Shown: in pieces, positions 5,291 through 11,566 of the stretch
Layout: every line of letters begins with the position of its first letter
Numbering within the stretch: the first letter of the stretch is position 1
NCBI GenBank assembly: GCA_013151465.1
Contig: JAADIF010000044.1
Coordinates: forward strand, 1 to 11,566
Direction of reading: 5' to 3'
DNA length: 11,566 nt
Source of the DNA: Microcaldota archaeon
GTDB taxonomy: Archaea > Aenigmatarchaeota > Aenigmatarchaeia > QMZP01 > QMZT01
Position numbers and translations under genes: made by a program
The notes under the pieces: model-generated
Told to the model about the DNA's origin: nothing
The model's input: only the letters and a program-made list of their open reading frames with translations
Database searches by the model: none

Positions 5291-5311
5291 TTATCCATTG
5301 ATAATGGATAA
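5291..5311. promoter_or_regulatory. Palindromic operator-like site 2 (perfect)
   Basis: TTATCCATT, spacer GAT and AATGGATAA form a perfect nine-pair inverted repeat. It lies between site 1 and the isomerase promoter, ending about 24 bp before the TATA-like element at 5335. The 33-bp offset from site 1 is about three helical turns, which would put both sites on the same face of the DNA. Confidence 0.62.
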
Positions 5312-5334
5312 ATCTTATTGCCAATAAAAATTCG

Positions 5335-5344
5335 ATATTAATAT
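5335..5344 (+). promoter_or_regulatory. TATA-like element for the isomerase gene
   Basis: ATATTAATAT is centred about 26 bp before the ATG at 5366 and forms the core of the perfect palindrome GATATTAATATC (5334-5345). No Shine-Dalgarno sequence is seen before the ATG. AATAAAAA at 5323-5330 is an alternative that would give a short leader. Confidence 0.42.
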
Positions 5345-5365
5345 CAATTCGGACAACTTTTAGTT

Positions 5366-6292
5366 ATGAAGGAAATCGATAACGTGATACGCGATATAAA
5401 AAGCCTCAGGATACAGGGTGCAGAGGCAGTTGCCCTCTCGTCTGTAAAAGCATTGCAGGAAACGCTCAGGGAAAAGCGTTTTGAGGACAGGGCCGACATT
5501 GCAAAATTTCTTGAAGCTGCCATTTCCAACCTTTCATCCTCAAGACCGACCGAGCCCCTCCTCAGGAATTGCCTGAATTATGTGAAAAATGCCTTTTTTT
5601 CCAAAGAAGATGCAAATGTAAAGAGCGTGCTCGATGCATGCAATTTTGTTTCGAAGCATATAGAAGAATCAAAAAGGGCTATTGCTGAAATTGGCGAGAA
5701 CAAGATAAAGGACGGGATGATAGTTTTTACGCACTGCCATTCATCAACTGTCGTCTCAATTCTCAGGCTTGCCCATGAGAAAGGCAAGGTGTTCACGGTG
5801 TATAATACCGAGACGCGGCCGCTTTTTCAGGGAAGAAAGACGGCAAAAGAGCTTGCCGAATGCGGCATAGTGGTAAAACACATGGTTGATTCAGCAGCGC
5901 GCATCGGTTTGAAAAAAGCGGATATTGCGCTCATAGGAACCGATGCCATAACAAGCGAGGGGCGCGTGATAAATAAGATAGGGAGCGAAATGTTTGCAGA
6001 GATTGCAAGAAGGTATGATGTCCCGTTCTTTTCCTGCACAGATTCATGGAAATTCGATCCGCAATCCGTGTTTGGCTTTGATGAGCCCATCGAGAACAGG
6101 AACTCCCACGAGGTCTGGGAGGGGGCGCCGGAAGGCGTTAAGATATTGAATCCCGCCTTCGAAAACATCCGCTCGGATCTTGTGACGGGAATAATATCCG
6201 AGCTTGGCCTTTTCACGCCGGAAGTTTTCGTGGAAGAGGTAAAGAAGAGGTACCCGTTTCTGTTTTCTTATTCTGAGAATCGTTCACTGTGA
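5366..6292 (+). CDS. Ribose-1,5-bisphosphate isomerase (eIF2B-alpha/beta/delta-like family)
   Basis: This 308-residue protein belongs to the eIF2B-like isomerase family. In archaea the close homologue converts ribose 1,5-bisphosphate to ribulose 1,5-bisphosphate in AMP/nucleoside degradation, supplying type III RuBisCO. Supporting motifs are RIQGAEAVA (15-23), THCHSSTV with C124, RPLFQGRKTA (151-160, phosphate-binding region), and IGTDAITSEG with D193. C124 and D193 are 69 residues apart, the same as the catalytic Cys/Asp pair (C133 and D202) known from the Thermococcus enzyme. The alternative labels, aIF2B-type factor or methylthioribose-1-phosphate isomerase, fit the N-terminus less well. 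RuBisCO and AMP phosphorylase are not in the window, so the pathway is inferred. The gene is divergent from the DUF4143-type ATPase; a second such ATPase follows 36 bp downstream with its own promoter. Confidence 0.85.
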   Translation: MKEIDNVIRDIKSLRIQGAEAVALSSVKALQETLREKRFEDRADIAKFLEAAISNLSSSRPTEPLLRNCLNYVKNAFFSKEDANVKSVLDACNFVSKHIEESKRAIAEIGENKIKDGMIVFTHCHSSTVVSILRLAHEKGKVFTVYNTETRPLFQGRKTAKELAECGIVVKHMVDSAARIGLKKADIALIGTDAITSEGRVINKIGSEMFAEIARRYDVPFFSCTDSWKFDPQSVFGFDEPIENRNSHEVWEGAPEGVKILNPAFENIRSDLVTGIISELGLFTPEVFVEEVKKRYPFLFSYSENRSL

Positions 6293-6300
6293 TGAAAACT

Positions 6301-6311
6301 TTTTATATATA
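6301..6311 (+). promoter_or_regulatory. TATA box for the second DUF4143-type ATPase
   Basis: TTTTATATATA lies just after the isomerase stop codon, centred about 23 bp before the ATG at 6329. This is the strongest TATA sequence in the window. No Shine-Dalgarno site is present, so the transcript is probably leaderless. Confidence 0.6.
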
Positions 6312-6328
6312 ATCGTTCATTATAATAT

Positions 6329-7618
6329 ATGATTCTCGATGACAAAAAACTAAAGGATGCTCTGGAAAGCCAAAATCCTTGGTGGTTCGGAGAAAGGCCG
6401 GATAACGGTATAGATAGAATAAGATTTTATGACATTGAAAAATATATCAAGGCGGGAGAAATATTCCTGATTCTCGGTGTGCGCCGCTCAGGAAAATCCA
6501 CTTTTTTATATCAGATCATAAATAATCTTGACACGGATCCAAGGCGCATACTTTTCATGAACATGGACGAGCCCATTTTTCAGAGCAAATCATCCGACCC
6601 GTCGTTTCTTACTGATATTGTCAAAGAATATGTTGAAAAAATCGGCTCCGGAAAGCTGTTTCTTATAATAGACGAGATACAGAACTATGAATACTGGCCT
6701 TCCGCCATAAAGAGCATATACGATTTTCACAAGAATGTAAAGATCATCCTCACGGGCTCAAATTCTTCTCTTATCTGGAGTTCTGCTGCGAGAAAGCTTT
6801 CGGGAAGAAGCTTTCACATGATAATGTATCCTCTCTCATTTGTTGAATTTCTTCATTTTAAAAATATTCCATTGAACTCTTCCGAAAGAAAGCTTGAAAT
6901 TGAGCTTGGCAACTATCTTGAATACGGATCATTTCCGAGGGTTGTCCTTGAAGATGATATAAAACTGAAACATGAACTTCTGAAGAGCTATTTTCAGACA
7001 ATTTATCTGAAAGATATAACACATTTCAACAAGATAAGAGGAAACAGGGACGTGTTTGAACTTTTATTCCTTGCACTGAGCAATATAGGCACGCCGCTTT
7101 CTTATTCGCGCATCGCCAAAGCCATAGGCATTTCGGTAAACACCGCAAAAGAGTACCTCGGGTATGCAGAGGATTCATATCTTCTTCATCAGGTAAGCAA
7201 ATTTGATTATTCATTGCGCAAGCAGACCGCAAATCCCAGGAAAATATACTGCATCGACACAGGAATGGCAAACGCTGTTTCCTTCAGGTTTTCCGAAAAT
7301 AAGGGGTGGCTTTTGGAAAACGCCGTTTTTATGGAATTGAAAAGACAGGGCAGAGAAGTTTATTACCACAAAAACCAGCATGAATGTGATTTTGTCATAA
7401 AGGAAGGTACTGATATTGCAGAAGCAATTCAGGTCTCATTTTCCCTTGAAAATGAAGCAACAAGAAAAAGGGAGTTGAAAGGGCTTATGGAAGCGCTCAG
7501 GGCATACAATCTTGATAGTGGCATAATAATCACGTCAGGGGAAAGCGGCAGGATTACCATAGAAAACAAGACAATAAAAATTGTCCCTTTTTATAAGTGG
7601 GCAATGCATCGAAAATAG
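6329..7618 (+). CDS. Second AAA-family ATPase with DUF4143-type domain, degenerate nuclease-like motif
   Basis: This 429-residue protein is a distant paralogue of the ATPase at 4049-5227. Walker A is GVRRSGKST (50-58), Walker B is FLIIDEIQ with D115/E116, TGSNS is at 142-146, LSGRSF at 158-163, and a helix-turn-helix-like stretch SYSRIAKAIGISVNTAKEYL lies near 258-277. The C-terminus keeps the D354 of the restriction-enzyme-like fold (HECDFVI), but the E-x-K equivalent is Q368-V-S370 (AIQVSF), so the motif seen in the first paralogue is lost. This IQV form is, to my knowledge, common in the family. It shares NPWW near the N-terminus (16-19) with the first. Function is unknown; DNA-linked or regulatory roles are guesses. 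It is 36 bp after the isomerase gene and 15 bp before the endonuclease III gene, with which it probably forms an operon. Confidence 0.86.
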   Translation: MILDDKKLKDALESQNPWWFGERPDNGIDRIRFYDIEKYIKAGEIFLILGVRRSGKSTFLYQIINNLDTDPRRILFMNMDEPIFQSKSSDPSFLTDIVKEYVEKIGSGKLFLIIDEIQNYEYWPSAIKSIYDFHKNVKIILTGSNSSLIWSSAARKLSGRSFHMIMYPLSFVEFLHFKNIPLNSSERKLEIELGNYLEYGSFPRVVLEDDIKLKHELLKSYFQTIYLKDITHFNKIRGNRDVFELLFLALSNIGTPLSYSRIAKAIGISVNTAKEYLGYAEDSYLLHQVSKFDYSLRKQTANPRKIYCIDTGMANAVSFRFSENKGWLLENAVFMELKRQGREVYYHKNQHECDFVIKEGTDIAEAIQVSFSLENEATRKRELKGLMEALRAYNLDSGIIITSGESGRITIENKTIKIVPFYKWAMHRK

Positions 7619-7633
7619 CAATTTGTGATTTTC

Positions 7634-8281
7634 ATGAACTATAAAGAAAGGATGAAAAAGGTCATAGAATTTTTCAAGAATGAGTATTTTTCTGATATAG
7701 AAAGCCATCCGAACAACAAAAATAAAGACCCTTTCAGGGTGCTTGTTTCAACGATACTTTCCCAAAGAACGCGCGAGGAGAACACATTTCTCGCGACAGA
7801 AAACCTTTTTTCGAAAATAAGAACTCCTGAAGATCTGCTAAAATTGCGGGATAAAACGCTTGAAAATCTCATCAAACCGAGCGGCTTCTATCGACAGAAA
7901 GCAAAAACACTTAAAAAAGTTGCAGAAGCGTTGATTGATAATTTCGGTGGCGCTGTTCCAGAGAGCAGGGAAAAGCTCATTTCCCTTCCGGGTGTGGGGC
8001 CAAAGACGGCTGATGTTGTCTTAAGTCATGCTTTTTCGAAGCCAAACATCGCGGTGGATGTCCATGTTGATGTCATCTCAAAGCGCATGGGGTTTGTTCC
8101 GAAAGATTCTGATTACGAAACAACGCGCAAAATCCTCGAAAACTTAACGCCCGTAAAAGAACGCCGCTTCGTAAATCTTGGGTTCGTCTTCTTCGGGAGG
8201 GAGATTTGCCTTACAGCGCATCCTAAATGCAAAATATGCCCTCTCAGCCCATTATGCGATTATAACCAAAAACAAAGATAA
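7634..8281 (+). CDS. nth: Endonuclease III (base-excision DNA glycosylase/AP lyase)
   Basis: This 215-residue enzyme removes oxidised pyrimidines and nicks abasic sites. The helix-hairpin-helix LPGVGPKTA (118-126) carries the catalytic K124. D142 in IAVDVHVD lies 18 residues on, as K120 and D138 do in E. coli. The C-terminal 4Fe-4S loop is intact, with C192, C199, C202 and C208 spaced C-x6-C-x2-C-x5-C. The segment LSQRTREENT (42-51) is the archaeal form of the LSAQT region. An in-frame GTG at 7625 would add three residues; the ATG at 7634 is preferred because GTGAT at 7625-7629 can act as its Shine-Dalgarno site. It follows the ATPase gene after 15 bp and is probably co-transcribed with it. 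Confidence 0.95.
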   Translation: MNYKERMKKVIEFFKNEYFSDIESHPNNKNKDPFRVLVSTILSQRTREENTFLATENLFSKIRTPEDLLKLRDKTLENLIKPSGFYRQKAKTLKKVAEALIDNFGGAVPESREKLISLPGVGPKTADVVLSHAFSKPNIAVDVHVDVISKRMGFVPKDSDYETTRKILENLTPVKERRFVNLGFVFFGREICLTAHPKCKICPLSPLCDYNQKQR

Positions 8282-8306
8282 GAACTAGGAACATTGTTTC
8301 ATTAAG

Positions 8307-8317
8307 CTTATTAATTA
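8307..8317 (+). promoter_or_regulatory. Candidate TATA box for the flippase gene
   Basis: CTTATTAATTA (8307 onward) is centred about 25 bp before the ATG at 8337 but only 19 bp before the ATG at 8331. AAGG at 8324-8327 also fits the later ATG better. Both cues favour initiation at 8337. Confidence 0.42.
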
Positions 8318-8336
8318 ACCGGAAAGGATTATGTTT

Positions 8337-9812
8337 ATGGCAAGAAGATTAAAGGCAGTCGTATTCACAAACAGCATCTACAACGGCGCATCGTTTTTCG
8401 TATCAAAGATTGCGGGACTCGTATTTACAATGATTCTTGCGCGGCTCATAAATCCCGGGCTTTTCGGGACATATTTTTTCGCGCTTTCCATCGCCTCGAT
8501 CTTCATCACTTTTGCTGACCTTGGAATAGGGGCAACAATGTCAAGATATATAGCCAGTTCTCTTGGAAAAGGCAATGAACGCCTTGCAAGGTCATACATG
8601 CGCTTTCTGCTGAAGATAAAAATATACGTTGTTATAGGAGGCGCGGGAGCGCTTTTCTTTGGAGCGGGGCTGCTTTCTGTGTGGGTCTTCGGAAAGCCCG
8701 AGCTTGCTCTCCCGCTTAAGATAGCAGCAGCTTATGTCTTCTTCCAGTCAATCCTCGATTTTGAGGTCTTCGTTCTCAGCTCGCTTGAAAATTTCAAATA
8801 CAAGTTTTTCCAGGCAACAATCTACAATGTCTTTAGGATTGTCATTGTTCCGGGGCTTATCATTTACGGTTTTGGTGTATGCTGGGCTCTCATGGGAACA
8901 GTTGCAGCCGTTGCACTTACAGTGCTTTTCCTAACTTCTGCGCTTTACCATAAATACAGCTTTCTTTTTGCAGGAAATACTGTTCCGATTTCAAGGAGAA
9001 AGATTCTAAAGTTCGTTTCATACACGACCGTGCTTGTGGTCTCTTACGCCATCTACACCCTCATAGACACCATAATGGTCGGTGCGCTCATGCCGATGGA
9101 ATATGTCGGATATTATCGGGCGGCGGGAGCCATCGTCACAACGCTTGTCGGTGTCATATCAATCAACCAAGTAATACTTCCTGTAATGTCCAAGGCAACA
9201 AATATAAACGCACTGAAAAGGATGTATCAGGAAACATTCAGGTATCTTTCCATTCTCGCATTTCCCATGGCTTTTGGGCTTATTGCAGTCGCAGAGCCTG
9301 CGATAAAAATCATTTTCACGCCGGATTATCTTCCTGCGGTAATCCCACTCATCATCCTCTCCTACCTCATCATTGACTATATTGCAGGTTTCATGCTGCT
9401 TCCTGTCTTTTATGCAAAGGAGCTTCCGCAATACCCCGCAATAACATTCACAGTATCCCTCATTTTCAATGTCGTCCTTAATTATTTTTTTATAACTGCA
9501 TACGGCATGATAGGGGCTGCAGCGGCAACTGTCATAACACGTATTGCTGCAACTGTCATGCTTTCTGTCTTCCTTAAAAAGAAGCTTGGCATTTCGCTGC
9601 CGCTTTCTTCTGCAGCAAAGCCGCTTGCTTCGTCGATTGTCATGATTGCAGTCCTCTACATCATCCCTAAGCCGTTTGACATCCTCTCGGGACTGTTGTA
9701 TATGCTGTTTGGGGCGATTGTCTATTTCATAATCATGCTTGCTATAAAGGGCATAACAAAGAGCGAAATAAATTTCGTAATAAGCAATCTGAAAAGCTAC
9801 CTTCCGCGCTGA
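8337..9812 (+). CDS. Polysaccharide/oligosaccharide flippase (Wzx/MATE-like)
   Basis: This 491-residue membrane protein looks like the PST/RfbX family of lipid-linked glycan flippases, which move sugar-loaded lipid carriers across the membrane. The basic start MARRLKAV is followed by NSIYNGASFFVSKIAGLVF and ILARLINPGLFGTYFFALS, both typical of the first two helices and the loop between them. DLGIGATMSRYIA and YYRAAGAI further on are also typical. I count about twelve to fourteen hydrophobic segments along the chain. Length fits the family. The next gene makes or modifies nucleotide sugars, which supports a surface-glycan or N-glycosylation role. An in-frame ATG at 8331 would add two residues. 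The cargo cannot be told from sequence. Confidence 0.86.
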   Translation: MARRLKAVVFTNSIYNGASFFVSKIAGLVFTMILARLINPGLFGTYFFALSIASIFITFADLGIGATMSRYIASSLGKGNERLARSYMRFLLKIKIYVVIGGAGALFFGAGLLSVWVFGKPELALPLKIAAAYVFFQSILDFEVFVLSSLENFKYKFFQATIYNVFRIVIVPGLIIYGFGVCWALMGTVAAVALTVLFLTSALYHKYSFLFAGNTVPISRRKILKFVSYTTVLVVSYAIYTLIDTIMVGALMPMEYVGYYRAAGAIVTTLVGVISINQVILPVMSKATNINALKRMYQETFRYLSILAFPMAFGLIAVAEPAIKIIFTPDYLPAVIPLIILSYLIIDYIAGFMLLPVFYAKELPQYPAITFTVSLIFNVVLNYFFITAYGMIGAAAATVITRIAATVMLSVFLKKKLGISLPLSSAAKPLASSIVMIAVLYIIPKPFDILSGLLYMLFGAIVYFIIMLAIKGITKSEINFVISNLKSYLPR

Positions 9813-9839
9813 TTTTTATAACTGAAAAAACAAGATAAA

Positions 9840-9846
9840 GGGTGAT
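9840..9846 (+). promoter_or_regulatory. Strong Shine-Dalgarno site for the epimerase gene
   Basis: GGGTGAT, complementary to the ATCACC at archaeal 16S rRNA 3' ends, lies 3 nt before the ATG at 9850. Together with the 37-bp gap after the flippase stop it suggests translation from a flippase-epimerase transcript. A TATA-like TTTTTATAA at 9813-9821 would give a leader too short to include all of this site. Confidence 0.6.
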
Positions 9847-9849
9847 TGT

Positions 9850-10773
9850 ATGTTAACGGGAAAAAACATTGCAGTAACAGGCGGGGCGGGATTCATTGGC
9901 TCGCATATAGTTGAGGCATTATACAAGCAGAACAATGTGGTTGTGATAGACAACCTTTTCACGGGACTTGAAGATAATGTAAAACCATTCAAAAATGATG
10001 TGAAATTTGAAAATGTAAGCATCACTGATGCAAAAGCGATTGAATCCGCACTGAAAGGAATTGACATAATTTTTCACGAAGGGGCGAACGTCCAGATACC
10101 CCGCTCCATAGAAAACCCACAATTTGACGCCGAAACAAATATTATTGGAACCATCAATGTGCTTGAAGCGGCAAGAAAGAACGATATAAGCACGGTAGTC
10201 TTCGCTGCCTCATCGTCTGTTTACGGGAATCCCGTTGAGATTCCGATAAAAGAGACGCACCGCCTCATGCCGCTCTCTCCGTATGCTGCAGGAAAGCGCG
10301 CATGCGAGGATTACATGCGGCTGTATAACGAGATGTATGGGATAAAAACTGTATGTCTTCGATATTTCAATGTGTACGGGCCGCGCCAGCGCTCTGACAG
10401 CCCGTATTCTGGCGTGATATCGATTTTTTCCGATAAGCTAAAAAGGGGAGAGAAGCTTGTTGTCTACGGAGACGGGGAGCAATCAAGGGATTTTGTGAAT
10501 GTAAAAGATGTTGCGCAGGCAAACATCTTGGCCGCAGAATCTGGGAAAAGCGGCATATACAACGTCGGGACGGGGAAGGAAATATCGCTTAACGATCTCA
10601 TAAAAACTATGGAAGAAATTATTGGAAAAAAAGCCGAAATAGAGTACACAGATGAACGTCCCGGCGACATAAGGCGCTCTGTTGCCGATATAACAAAAAT
10701 AAAAGAAGAGCTTGGCTTTGAGCCTAAAATCTCTCTGGAAGAGGGATTAAGGGAGCTTCTGGATAAGCAATAA
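9850..10773 (+). CDS. NAD-dependent nucleotide-sugar epimerase/dehydratase (extended SDR, GalE/WbpP-like)
   Basis: This 307-residue cytoplasmic enzyme is of the extended short-chain dehydrogenase type. The Rossmann glycine motif TGGAGFIG is at residues 10-17, with acidic D34 after the second strand favouring NAD. The active-site segment SSSVYG is at 121-126 and Y145/K149 form the YxxxK pair in SPYAAGKRACEDY. NVYGPRQ (174-180) and GDGEQSRDFVNVKDVA (207-222) are the usual substrate-binding segments. The sequence reads as a UDP-glucose or UDP-N-acetylglucosamine 4-epimerase relative; dehydratases of the RmlB type usually have DE next to the active site rather than SSS. The exact sugar is uncertain. 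It follows the flippase and faces a nucleotide-sugar dehydrogenase, so it probably supplies precursors for a surface glycan. Confidence 0.9.
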   Translation: MLTGKNIAVTGGAGFIGSHIVEALYKQNNVVVIDNLFTGLEDNVKPFKNDVKFENVSITDAKAIESALKGIDIIFHEGANVQIPRSIENPQFDAETNIIGTINVLEAARKNDISTVVFAASSSVYGNPVEIPIKETHRLMPLSPYAAGKRACEDYMRLYNEMYGIKTVCLRYFNVYGPRQRSDSPYSGVISIFSDKLKRGEKLVVYGDGEQSRDFVNVKDVAQANILAAESGKSGIYNVGTGKEISLNDLIKTMEEIIGKKAEIEYTDERPGDIRRSVADITKIKEELGFEPKISLEEGLRELLDKQ

Positions 10774-11566
10774 TTAATCTATCCAGCCGCTGTCCCCTGC
10801 GATGTGATAGTCTATTCCAAGGTCGTCGAATTTTATGTCCTTCCAGACCTCTGTGTTGTCGAGTATCAGCTTGCAGTTTTTCAGGTTTTCCCTGATAATC
10901 TTGTGCGGCGTGAACCTGTAATGCTTGTGGTCTGCAACTATCAGGATAGCATCAAACTCCTCCATTTCATCGGGGAATTTGAAGGGTTCTGCGCCTGACA
11001 TCTTTCTTATTTCATCGTCCGTGTATAGCGGGTCGTTCACCTTTACTTCTATGCCCTCTTTCTTGAGAAGCTCGACAAGGCGAAGCGTTGGCGAGAGTAT
11101 CGTCACCTTTATGTCTCCTTTGTATGAAAGACCTAAGATGCCGACTTTCTTTGCTCCGCTTTTCTTTACCTTCTTTACGACAAATTCTGGCTGCGCGGTG
11201 TCTGATTTTATTGTTTCCTTAAGAAGGGTCAAATGCTCCGGCCTTTCTGCCCCCATGATGACATACTTGCTTGCAAGGGGGATGCAGTAACCGCCTGTAC
11301 CGAAGCTTGGATGGAATGTCCCTATGTTCCATTTGGTCCCTGCAAGGCGCAGGATTTCTGTCACGTTCATATTCGGATAAGCAAGCGTGAGCTGGTTTGC
11401 AAATGTTATGTCCATATGCCTGTATGCGTTTTCCACTGATTTCACAATCTCCGCATGCTTGTGGTCTGTTGCGGGAACAAGTGTATCGACGATTATTGAA
11501 AGGACCTCTTTCATGCGTTCTGTTGTTTCAGGGGTCGAGCCGCCGATAATTCTCGGAAGTTTCTTC
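10774..11566 (-). CDS. UDP-sugar 6-dehydrogenase (UDP-ManNAc/UDP-glucose dehydrogenase family), C-terminal part
   Basis: The frame is open through the right edge, so the N-terminal NAD domain is missing and the true start lies outside; 263 residues are visible. They begin KKLPRIIGGSTPETTERMKE, the segment joining the first domain to the central helices. Next come VENAYRHMDITFANQL and the catalytic cysteine region FGTGGYCIPL, then the C-terminal UDP-binding domain opening GILGLSYKGD. Family members oxidise C6 of UDP-glucose or UDP-HexNAc to a uronic acid using two NAD+. GGxCIP is closer to the UDP-ManNAc dehydrogenase type than the GGPCFP of UDP-glucose enzymes. Two oddities are Tyr before... 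the usual GGHCIP His position, and IKVTILSP where D-D/x-R-x-SP is normally seen. It ends exactly against the stop of the convergent epimerase gene. Confidence 0.87.
   Translation of the reverse strand, partial: KKLPRIIGGSTPETTERMKEVLSIIVDTLVPATDHKHAEIVKSVENAYRHMDITFANQLTLAYPNMNVTEILRLAGTKWNIGTFHPSFGTGGYCIPLASKYVIMGAERPEHLTLLKETIKSDTAQPEFVVKKVKKSGAKKVGILGLSYKGDIKVTILSPTLRLVELLKKEGIEVKVNDPLYTDDEIRKMSGAEPFKFPDEMEEFDAILIVADHKHYRFTPHKIIRENLKNCKLILDNTEVWKDIKFDDLGIDYHIAGDSGWID

Noticed and set aside
4049..6292. Toxin-antitoxin or defence system around the divergent DUF4143-type ATPase
   Set aside because: Its divergent partner is a metabolic isomerase with intact catalytic residues, no small partner gene is present, and the family has no established defence role.
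1..11566. CRISPR array, insertion sequence or transposase
   Set aside because: No regularly spaced repeats, terminal inverted repeats or transposase/integrase motifs were found on either strand; the only notable repeats are the tRNA 3'-end copy and the two palindromes.

Overview
This window comes from an archaeal chromosome. The evidence is a ribosomal protein L40e gene, a UbiA-family prenyltransferase of the archaeal ether-lipid type, the start of an archaeal Pus10 gene, a type II methionine aminopeptidase, a ribose-1,5-bisphosphate isomerase, tRNAs without encoded CCA, and TATA boxes placed about 25 bp before start codons. The lineage cannot be fixed from the sequence. A probable tRNA intron at an unusual site would suit lineages rich in such introns (some DPANN groups, Thermoproteales), but that is only a hint.

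Layout. At 1-105 is the N-terminal end of pus10, on the minus strand and cut by the window edge. It is divergent from rpl40e (234-410), which is followed on the plus strand by a UbiA-type lipid prenyltransferase (479-1384) and a DMT/EamA transporter (1419-2282). From 2407 to 5227 everything real is on the minus strand: tRNA-Phe(GAA) with a 10-nt insertion in its T-loop, a small Cys/His-rich protein of unknown function, tRNA-Asn(GTT), methionine aminopeptidase, and an AAA ATPase with a DUF4143-type C-terminus. A 138-bp divergent intergenic region with two near-identical palindromes separates that ATPase from the plus-strand run: ribose-1,5-bisphosphate isomerase, a second and divergent DUF4143-type ATPase, endonuclease III, a polysaccharide flippase and an SDR nucleotide-sugar epimerase. 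The last gene, a nucleotide-sugar dehydrogenase on the minus strand, is cut by the right edge. Its stop codon abuts that of the epimerase with no gap.

How the genes fit together. The left part is housekeeping: translation, tRNA modification, N-terminal Met removal and membrane-lipid synthesis. The right end (flippase, epimerase, dehydrogenase) looks like the edge of a surface-glycan or glycosylation locus. The isomerase points to the archaeal AMP/nucleoside salvage pathway that feeds type III RuBisCO, but its partners are not in view.

The most unusual features are three. First, the tRNA-Phe T-loop insertion can be removed exactly at position 59/60 by a bulge-helix-loop splice motif, restoring a normal T-loop. 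Second, the twin palindromes are spaced 33 bp apart and sit against the ATPase core promoter. Third, promoter-proximal genes consistently look leaderless, whereas Shine-Dalgarno sequences appear mainly at other genes.
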